DNA of 12,337 bases. Source: CAINFV01 sp964409235. Its GTDB lineage: Bacteria; Chlamydiota; Chlamydiia; Chlamydiales; FEN-1388. The position numbers and the translations under genes are program-made. The notes under the pieces were generated by a model that was not told the origin of the DNA, did not search any database, and saw nothing but the letters and a program-made list of their open reading frames with translations. Numbering within the stretch: position 1 is the stretch's first letter; every line of letters begins with the position of its first letter. The stretch is from NCBI GenBank assembly GCA_964409235.1, contig CAYPCN010000028.1, positions 1 through 12,337 on the forward strand, written 5' to 3'. This document shows, piece after piece, positions 1 through 5,525 of this stretch.

Positions 1-151
1 GTGCACCGTACACTGCACGTAGGTGGCAGCCTGTTAGCTGACCATAAAGCTTCTGACTTTAGGAAGGAGTTGTTTACCAAGATACCTAAGTTGATCTAAT
101 TGCTTCGATTCCAGCACAATACAGTACCGTGTATACTGCTCAAGAGAGAAA
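1..151. other. Window edge: possible 3' end of an upstream gene, then pseC leader
   Basis: No complete gene is visible here. On the plus strand, frame 1 is open from base 1 to a TAA at 97-99 (32 codons, ending in residues KIPKLI). On the minus strand a 47-codon frame runs from about 174 down to a TAA at 34-36 and ends in LPKVRSFMVS. Either could be the tail of a truncated or decayed gene, but I recognise neither and composition does not decide between them. A TATACT at 132-137 resembles a -10 box, but the only hexamer at correct spacing is a poor TTCCAG at 109-114. The run AGAGAG just before base 150 is the only Shine-Dalgarno-like stretch ahead of the aminotransferase gene. Confidence 0.3.
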
Positions 152-1330
152 ATGGAAACGACGAACTTTCTTCCCTATGCGCATCAATCGATCGATGCTT
201 CAGATATTGAGGCTGTGACTGCAGCTCTCACACAAGAACTCATCACTCGCGGTAGCCAGGTAGAGGCTTTTGAGCATGAGATGTGCCAGAACGTCGAGGC
301 GTCCTATGCCGTAGCCTTTTCCAGCGGTTCTGCAGCCTTGTACGCCGCTTTTCAAGCGGCACATGTCGGACCGAATGATCGTCTCATCACCAGTCCTAAT
401 ACCTTTATCGCCAGCGTGGCCGGCGGTGTCAGAGCAGGCGCGAAGTTGCGGTGCGTCGACATCGACGCCTATGGCAATCTCAACCTCGATCTGCTCTCTG
501 ATGAGATCAATGTCCCCCACTCTCGTGGCCGTGCCGTCATCATTCCGGTCCACTTTGCCGGCGTTGCTATTGACATGCAGCAGCTGTCTGCTCTGATTCG
601 CCTTCCGCAGACCGTGGTGATCGAGGATGCCGCTCACGCCCTTGGTTCCTTCTATCCTGATGGTAGGCCAGTGGGAAGCTGTGAGTATAGTGACATGACG
701 GTCTTTAGCTTTCATCCGGTGAAAAATATCACCTGTGGTGAAGGCGGCATGGTGACAACGAGCGATGCTATGCTGTTCCAACGCCTGAAAAAAATTCGAG
801 ATAGTGGCATTGAGCGCACAGCCATTACAGGGCGGCCATCTCCCGAGCCATGGTACTATGAAGTCGACGAGCTCAGCTGCAACTTCCATATGACAGAGTT
901 CCAGGCCGCGCTCGGGCGTTCGCAGCTTCGACGCCTTGACACCTTCTTTCAGCAGAAGGCGGCACTGATAGCGGCGTATCGGCGCAAATTCGCGTCGACC
1001 CCTGCCGTTTCACTCCATCCTGCAGAGGCTGATGCCCGAACCCACTACCACCTATTTCAGGTGAGCATTGAGTTCGAGGCCCTAGGGCTCACGCGATCGA
1101 AGGTCATGGAAGGGCTGCGGGCGCTGTCTATCGGCTCTCAGTACCATTTTGTCCCTCTCTACCGACATCCGGCTCTTAAGAATGCCCTCTCACAGTCAGC
1201 GGAGGATTTTCCAGCAATGGAAGAGCACGTGGCCCACTCCCTTACCCTCCCCCTCTTTTCGTCGATGACAGAAGCAGAGAGTGATCGTGTCGTCACTGCG
1301 TTGCGCAAAGTGTTGTACCAGATACATTAA
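152..1330 (+). CDS. pseC: PseC-type PLP-dependent sugar-nucleotide aminotransferase (DegT/DnrJ/EryC1/StrS family)
   Basis: This 392-residue protein is a complete fold-type I, PLP-dependent sugar aminotransferase. PseC adds an amino group at C4 of a UDP-4-keto-6-deoxy-N-acetylhexosamine, the second step towards pseudaminic acid. Seen in the sequence: the N-terminal FLPYAHQSID start; SSGSAAL (57-63) in the cofactor phosphate region; PVHFAG (132-137); IEDAAHALG with the PLP-binding Asp159; and FSFHPVKNITCGEGG (185-199), in which Lys191 should form the Schiff base. The stretch PEPWYYEVDELSCNFHMTEFQ and the FHPVK..TxGEGG pattern favour the PseC subgroup over other DegT-family enzymes; this is judged from memory of the family, without alignment. 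Length is normal. No pseB, pseF, pseG, pseH or pseI lies in the window, so the pathway assignment rests on this gene alone. The neighbouring minus-strand gene shares its terminal TTAA. Confidence 0.78.
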   Translation: METTNFLPYAHQSIDASDIEAVTAALTQELITRGSQVEAFEHEMCQNVEASYAVAFSSGSAALYAAFQAAHVGPNDRLITSPNTFIASVAGGVRAGAKLRCVDIDAYGNLNLDLLSDEINVPHSRGRAVIIPVHFAGVAIDMQQLSALIRLPQTVVIEDAAHALGSFYPDGRPVGSCEYSDMTVFSFHPVKNITCGEGGMVTTSDAMLFQRLKKIRDSGIERTAITGRPSPEPWYYEVDELSCNFHMTEFQAALGRSQLRRLDTFFQQKAALIAAYRRKFASTPAVSLHPAEADARTHYHLFQVSIEFEALGLTRSKVMEGLRALSIGSQYHFVPLYRHPALKNALSQSAEDFPAMEEHVAHSLTLPLFSSMTEAESDRVVTALRKVLYQIH

Positions 1331-1722
1331 GAATAGCACATGAGCAGTGCTGAGGCGTTGCCAGCGATGTACGGATCTGAGTCGTTCTGCAACAGCTTTG
1401 CCAGGCGAAGGCCATCGGCAATGCGGCCGGCCATGAAAAACGCTTTTGACAAGTTGAGCAGTGTTGGGCCATGTTCAGCATCTGCTTGCAGAGCTCTGTC
1501 GAGGTAGTGGATAGCCTTTTCAGGCTGATCCGTCTGGACGTACAGGGCTCCCAACATCTGGCAGTCGTACACGCTGGTAGGATCGAGAACGACGAGGGCT
1601 TCGAAAAATGGGATGGCAATGTCGTATTTTCCTTGGCGGACATAGGAGTATGCTGTATGACGCACCTCTTCGACATGGTCTTCTGTCCATCCTAAGATCG
1701 TCATCCAGTCTTTTCTCGCCAT
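1327..1722 (-). CDS. Small TPR-repeat protein, candidate secretion-chaperone-like (CT274 position)
   Basis: A 131-residue protein made almost entirely of about three tetratricopeptide repeats: roughly residues 19-50 (YSYVRQGKYDIAIPFFEALVVLDP), 52-84 (LGALYVQTDQPEKAIHYLDRALQAD) and 86-118 (LLNLSKAFFMAGRIADGLRLAK). There is no signal peptide or membrane segment, so it should be cytosolic and act through protein binding. Size and three-repeat layout resemble class II type III secretion chaperones (SycD/LcrH), but this is analogy only. It is the second gene of a minus-strand pair, starting 6 bases after the stop of the first. An AAGGA at 1732-1736 lies 9 bases upstream of the ATG, inside the end of the preceding gene. 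By position it corresponds to C. trachomatis CT274, as I recall that gene order. The TPR call is firm; the function is unknown. Confidence 0.8.
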   Translation of the reverse strand: MARKDWMTILGWTEDHVEEVRHTAYSYVRQGKYDIAIPFFEALVVLDPTSVYDCQMLGALYVQTDQPEKAIHYLDRALQADAEHGPTLLNLSKAFFMAGRIADGLRLAKLLQNDSDPYIAGNASALLMCYS

Positions 1723-1728
1723 GCTGCC

Positions 1729-2184
1729 TCATCCTTGCAAGAACTGTCCAATGCGGCCACCGATGAACCGCAGGAGAGTGTTCAGCTCCTTGACCTTGTG
1801 TAAACATCCCTTGATGGCTGCTTTCTCGTTCTCTTCTTCTTCTGTGTCGCACTCTACCAGATCAAGCTTTTTCTCTTCCTCGTCTTCGGCTTCGGACTCT
1901 CCAAAGATCGGCATAATTCTGTGGAAGGCGAAGGAGGAACGTCGCCGTGTGGAAAAGTCTTTAGGCGGAAAGAAATACGCCCACGGCGCTATGGTCGTTC
2001 CCACGCCAAGGAGCAGATCGAGCTCTGAAAGCTTTGGATAGAGGTCGACAATCAATGCTTGGGCAGGGACAGATGTTGCCTCTTTGAGATGGTACTGCTG
2101 CTGAATTTGCTCGATCAGCTGCATTCGGCGAGCATATTGGATGTAAATCCCGATATCGAGATGGTCAATGGTGACAGCCGGCAT
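1729..2184 (-). CDS. Conserved hypothetical protein with acidic segment (CT273 position)
   Basis: A 151-residue protein without a domain I recognise. The first 70 residues look folded (IDHLDIGIYIQYARRMQLIEQI, then LYPKLSELDLLLGVGTT). A basic patch follows (TRRRSS, 79-84), then a strongly acidic stretch at about 96-120 and a C-terminal amphipathic helix ending in IGGRIGQFLQG. There is no signal peptide. The same frame stays open upstream to base 2490, but I place the start at 2184: GGAGGAA sits 9 bases before this ATG, and the longer form would overlap the 5' end of rsmH with low-complexity sequence. It is the first gene of the operon with the TPR protein and is transcribed away from rsmH, the arrangement I recall for CT273-CT274 next to CT272 in C. 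trachomatis. Adjacency suggests, but does not show, that the two proteins work together. Confidence 0.75.
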   Translation of the reverse strand: MPAVTIDHLDIGIYIQYARRMQLIEQIQQQYHLKEATSVPAQALIVDLYPKLSELDLLLGVGTTIAPWAYFFPPKDFSTRRRSSFAFHRIMPIFGESEAEDEEEKKLDLVECDTEEEENEKAAIKGCLHKVKELNTLLRFIGGRIGQFLQG

Positions 2185-2193
2185 GGTATACAA

Positions 2194-2200
2194 TTCCTCC
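2194..2200 (-). promoter_or_regulatory. Ribosome binding site for the acidic hypothetical protein
   Basis: On the minus strand this reads GGAGGAA and lies 9 bases from the ATG at 2184. It is the strongest Shine-Dalgarno match in the region and is the reason for rejecting the in-frame upstream start at 2490. Confidence 0.65.
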
Positions 2201-2229
2201 ACTATGGAGTATGATACGTTATTTTCGTT

Positions 2230-2257
2230 TTGTATCTCACTTCTGAATTTAGATAAC
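2230..2257 (+). promoter_or_regulatory. Candidate sigma-70-type promoter for the rsmH operon
   Basis: TTGTAT (2230-2235), a 16-base spacer and GATAAC (2252-2257) lie in an AT-rich stretch of the 242-base divergent region between the minus-strand pair and rsmH. It is a partial match to TTGACA/TATAAT. If real, the transcript would carry a leader of about 160 bases before the rsmH start. It is the best match I found by eye; no start-site evidence exists. Confidence 0.3.
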
Positions 2258-2426
2258 GAGAATTTTGGAGCAGTCAATGGTGCATGTTCCCAGTCACATT
2301 TCCAAGCAGGGCCGGCGAGGCGGCCACGAGGAGACGAATTCCGACGACTCCAAGAACTCCCACTGGCGAAGAGGAACCCATTCCAGCTTGGCCACTGGAG
2401 CTGAGGGTCGTGAACATGTGCGTCCA

Positions 2427-3284
2427 ATGCCCCATATTCCTGTCCTGTGCGAAGAGATAGTGGAACATCTCTCTGGCTGTTTCTTAACAACCGTATTCGA
2501 TGGGACGTGCGGAGCAGGTGGACATGCCAAAGCTATTTTAGAAGCCCATCCCGAGATATCGCGGTATATCGCTTGCGATCAAGATGCACAAGCGCTGGCA
2601 AGGGCGCGCACGACGCTGCAACTGTTTCTTCCCAAAATCTCTTTTTTTCATGGTAATTTTGCGGCTCCCCCTGAAGAGATCCAGCAGTTTGATGCCGTTC
2701 TTCTCGACCTTGGTGTCTCATCGATGCAACTCGATACTCCAGAGCGAGGCTTTAGCTTCGTCCGCGAAGGGCCGATTGATATGAGGATGGATGCAGAAGG
2801 ACCTCTGACTGCTGAAGAGATTGTGAACGGGTGGGATCGGGCTTCGTTAGAGAGGTTGTTTCGGGAGTATGGCGAAGAGCGGGGCGCTCGGAGGGCTGCG
2901 GAGGCCATTGTGCTGGCCCGTTCCCGCCGCCCTCTTCGTACGACGCTCGAGCTGGCCGCAGTGATCGCCCGCGTGCTTCCTAGGCGAGGGCGAATGCATC
3001 CGGCGACGAAGGTCTTCCAGGCGCTGAGGATTGCCGTGAACCGCGAGCTTGACGTGCTCAAGCACGCCATCCCTCTGCTGGCCCAGCGACTGGCGCCCAA
3101 GGGACGGTTCTTGGTGATCACCTTTCACAGCCTCGAAGATCGCATCGTCAAAAACGCTTTTCGGGCGCTCGTCGCCACTGACCGCTTTTCCTTTGTTTTC
3201 AAAAAACCTCTTGCTCCTTCTCGTCGAGAAGTGGTACAGAACCCAAGAGCAAGGAGTGCCAAGCTACGAGCGATCGAAGCGTGA
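2427..3284 (+). CDS. rsmH: 16S rRNA (cytosine(1402)-N(4))-methyltransferase
   Basis: RsmH (older name MraW) uses S-adenosylmethionine to methylate N4 of C1402 in the decoding centre of 16S rRNA, and is usually the first gene of the dcw cluster. From the chosen start the protein has 285 residues, slightly short of the usual 300-315. Visible motifs: the family N-terminus HIPVL (3-7); SAM-binding FDGTCGAGGHAKAIL (24-38); CDQD (50-53), the acidic residue that holds the ribose; DAVLLDLGVSSMQLD (89-103); RGFSF..GPIDMRMD (107-122); and FLVITFHSLEDRIVK (228-242). The C-terminal NPRARSAKLRAIE is intact. The frame is open back to 2265, but that extension is Ser/Gly/Arg-rich and unlike the family. A GTG at 2418 is an alternative start, with GAGGG at 2403-2407 upstream. 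It is the first gene of the plus-strand division operon. Confidence 0.93.
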   Translation: MPHIPVLCEEIVEHLSGCFLTTVFDGTCGAGGHAKAILEAHPEISRYIACDQDAQALARARTTLQLFLPKISFFHGNFAAPPEEIQQFDAVLLDLGVSSMQLDTPERGFSFVREGPIDMRMDAEGPLTAEEIVNGWDRASLERLFREYGEERGARRAAEAIVLARSRRPLRTTLELAAVIARVLPRRGRMHPATKVFQALRIAVNRELDVLKHAIPLLAQRLAPKGRFLVITFHSLEDRIVKNAFRALVATDRFSFVFKKPLAPSRREVVQNPRARSAKLRAIEA

Positions 3285-3298
3285 CCTCATAACGCGAC

Positions 3299-3304
3299 GA
3301 GGGG
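3299..3304 (+). promoter_or_regulatory. Ribosome binding site for the 633-residue hypothetical gene
   Basis: GAGGGG ends 8 bases before the ATG at 3313. It supports that start over the in-frame ATG at 3193, which lies inside the conserved end of rsmH. Confidence 0.55.
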
Positions 3305-3312
3305 TGGAAGCA

Positions 3313-5214
3313 ATGACCAAAGAAGTGAGTCCTGGAACAGGAGACTTTTCTCTTCAACTCCAGAAAACATCCGGAGGGTTTTCTGTCACATGGGGAGGTA
3401 AAAAAGTCAGCACAGAGGCTGCCTTTGGAGCGAGTGTGGCAAAAGTCTGCAGGCAAGCCTCTTCTTTGGGTAGCGACGTAAAAAAGCAAGAGCATTTCCA
3501 CCGCATGGCCCAGTTGTCAGTGAGTTTGGGAAAAGCGCAGAGTACTAAGCCTGATGCTACGAAAAAAGAGATCGAAGTTTTAGAGCGAGCAAGAAGCACA
3601 GCACTCGTTGCTGCTCTCAGAATGGTATCCGACGAGGACGGGCAGGTCGATTTGTCGAAGTTGGAAGCAGAAGTTAACGAGCTAGTAAGCGCGCGTGGCA
3701 GTCAAAAACCAAAAGAAAAAGAGAAACGCGTTCGTCAGCTCCTGAACATCGCTTCGCTGCTTCAAGAAGCAGTCGCTAGCGGGCGATTGGCGCAGAGCGC
3801 AGAGGCACAACCTCGTGCTTTGATGCTAGCAAAATTAGCATTAGCGAATGCGATCTCTCTACTCCCAAAGGAAATTCCTGCTGATGTCAAAGAGGAAGTT
3901 GGTCGTTTGCTTGCACAAGTGGCTCTTGAAGATGCTCGCCAAGTCACGGGTACACAAAAAGATCTCTCTATTGAACAGGTGCTAGGAAGGATCGCTCTCG
4001 CTATGGCTCGGCTGAAAAGAGACTACCCTCAGTTTGAAGTGCTCCAGAAAATGTATTCCAAAGTGGGGAAGGCGCTCTGCACATCAATCGCGAACAAGAG
4101 GGAACAAAAGGGCGCTTTGTTAGATAAAGAATGGGAAACAATGGTTGATAAGGAAATACAAGCCTTTGCTGAACGTTGCGGTTTCGCTGTTGACAAAAAG
4201 AAGCTGAAAAGCAGCGTTCTCGAGCAGTTTGCGACACGAAACTTTGAAGCTGTACGAACAGCGTGCACGAAGCCTCCTTCTCCAGATTGGTATCTCAAAA
4301 TGATAGAAGCGCAGCATGTGTATTCTGCCTTCGTCAATGGCTCAGAGGCAGATAGAGAGAGAGCCGAGGAAATTAGAAAACAGTATCAAGATATCTATCA
4401 GGACATGAGCGATCGCTTTTTCACCGGGACAACCTTTTCTGTGACAGTTCAACGGCAACAAAAGATCGTGGATTCGCATGATGAGAACCCTCCATCTGGC
4501 TTGGAGAAATGGTCCCGTTCTTGTGCCTCAATGCCCATTCGCAATACGTTTGGACGAGTGAATTCGATTTTGATTGGAGAGAAGGAAGAGAGTCCTTCGG
4601 CAGAGCACTCGTCTGGAGGGATGCTTACAAGGGCCCATGCGTTTTCTCAGGCAATGGTTTCCTCATTCGCCAAAGCTTTAGAGGAAAAAGGCATTCCTAA
4701 AGAGCGGATACCAGCCTTGGTGAATGAGCTGATGATGCGCTGCTGCGGTGATGCTTCTTTCAATTATATTTTCAGTCCTATGAGTCAGATGCTGGAGGGT
4801 GTAAGTATACAAGAAGTGGACCTTTCTACCTTCCGTCCAAACTTCGTCCAATTTCGGTTTTCTGTCGACAATCAGGGGAATCTGGTGGCACAAAAAGTGT
4901 ACGTCGTTCAAAGAAAGATTTGTACAGAAGCTGAAGCGAAAACAGAATACGTGCAATGTACCTCAACCATCGTCATGGATCCCAATGCAAGTTTTGATGA
5001 GTGGACGGAGAGCTTGGAGACAGAGCCATACGGAGTGGCTTTAGCAAAAGAGGTCGAAGAACGGGCGAAAGCGACAGGTACGACCGTTCAAGAGGTCTTT
5101 AACGTGCGCAAGCAAGACCTTGAGGGGCAAATTAAGAATTCGGAGGAGCGCAAGCTGGTCCTGCAAGATATGCAAGCGTATCTGAGTGAAAAGAGACTTT
5201 TACCGAAGAGCTGA
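3313..5214 (+). CDS. Unrecognised 633-residue protein inserted in the division operon; possible effector
   Basis: I do not recognise this protein. The N-terminal 40 residues are rich in Ser, Thr, Gly and Lys and have no hydrophobic signal. The region from about 50 to 400 is mostly charged, Ala/Leu-rich helix (for example LMLAKLALANAISLLPKEIP and EEIRKQYQDIYQDMSDRF). The remaining part mixes possible strands (FRPNFVQFRFSVDNQGNL) with a helical, charged C-terminus ending LSEKRLLPKS. No transmembrane segment, nucleotide-binding loop or catalytic motif was found. It begins 28 bases after rsmH and ends 38 bases before the ftsL-like gene, so it is probably co-transcribed. In C. trachomatis, as I recall, these two flanking genes are adjacent, so this gene looks like a lineage-specific insertion. 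Sampled lines are 42-47% GC, against 45-63% in murE and ftsI. A soluble, lineage-specific type III effector is one possibility; a dedicated division factor is another. Confidence 0.85.
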   Translation: MTKEVSPGTGDFSLQLQKTSGGFSVTWGGKKVSTEAAFGASVAKVCRQASSLGSDVKKQEHFHRMAQLSVSLGKAQSTKPDATKKEIEVLERARSTALVAALRMVSDEDGQVDLSKLEAEVNELVSARGSQKPKEKEKRVRQLLNIASLLQEAVASGRLAQSAEAQPRALMLAKLALANAISLLPKEIPADVKEEVGRLLAQVALEDARQVTGTQKDLSIEQVLGRIALAMARLKRDYPQFEVLQKMYSKVGKALCTSIANKREQKGALLDKEWETMVDKEIQAFAERCGFAVDKKKLKSSVLEQFATRNFEAVRTACTKPPSPDWYLKMIEAQHVYSAFVNGSEADRERAEEIRKQYQDIYQDMSDRFFTGTTFSVTVQRQQKIVDSHDENPPSGLEKWSRSCASMPIRNTFGRVNSILIGEKEESPSAEHSSGGMLTRAHAFSQAMVSSFAKALEEKGIPKERIPALVNELMMRCCGDASFNYIFSPMSQMLEGVSIQEVDLSTFRPNFVQFRFSVDNQGNLVAQKVYVVQRKICTEAEAKTEYVQCTSTIVMDPNASFDEWTESLETEPYGVALAKEVEERAKATGTTVQEVFNVRKQDLEGQIKNSEERKLVLQDMQAYLSEKRLLPKS

Positions 5215-5252
5215 ACTAAGTAAGATAGTTTCTCTGGAATCAGAGGCTGTTC

Positions 5253-5525
5253 ATGCGCGTCGTTCCTTTTGTCTATTGTGTCGTGCTCACGGCATTGTTA
5301 GTAGGGCTGTATATCTCCCGTCATAACCAGCTCACGCAATTGCGCATTCGCGCTGTATCATTGGAGAAGGAACTCAGAATCGTCGAGGCTGAACGGCGAC
5401 GTCTCGATCTGGAACTGGCACTCTTCCTGAGTCCAGTACGCCTTGAGGAGATTGCAAGAAAAGTGCAGTATTCCCATCTTCGCCAACCATTGCGGGATGA
5501 GATTTTGGAAATTGAGGTCCCATGA
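5253..5525 (+). CDS. ftsL: FtsL-like bitopic division protein (CT271 position)
   Basis: A 90-residue protein with one N-terminal membrane segment (VVPFVYCVVLTALLVGLYI, about 3-21), then a predicted periplasmic helix of about 30-60 rich in Arg, Glu and Leu (SLEKELRIVEAERRRLDLEL) that can form a coiled coil, and a short tail. This is the FtsL/DivIC plan: a small scaffold that partners FtsB-like proteins and FtsW/FtsI at the septum. Sequence identity in this family is very low, so the call rests on topology, size and position just upstream of ftsI. AGAGG at 5242-5246, 6 bases ahead of the ATG, supports the start. Its stop overlaps the ftsI start (ATGA), implying translational coupling. Confidence 0.8.
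   Translation: MRVVPFVYCVVLTALLVGLYISRHNQLTQLRIRAVSLEKELRIVEAERRRLDLELALFLSPVRLEEIARKVQYSHLRQPLRDEILEIEVP

Noticed and set aside
132..137. TATACT as the -10 box of a pseC promoter
   Set aside because: No acceptable -35 hexamer lies at the right distance, and the implied leader would be only about 8 bases.
200..889. Minus-strand open frame of 229 codons inside pseC
   Set aside because: It is antisense to a gene with clear PLP-enzyme motifs, its translation shows no family features, and no ribosome binding site was seen.
2265..2426. N-terminal extension of RsmH to the upstream ATG at 2265
   Set aside because: The added 54 residues are low-complexity and absent from the family as I know it; the protein aligns from MPHIPVL at 2427.
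2185..2490. N-terminal extension of the acidic hypothetical protein to 2490
   Set aside because: It would overlap the start of rsmH and ignore the strong GGAGGAA located 9 bases before the ATG at 2184.
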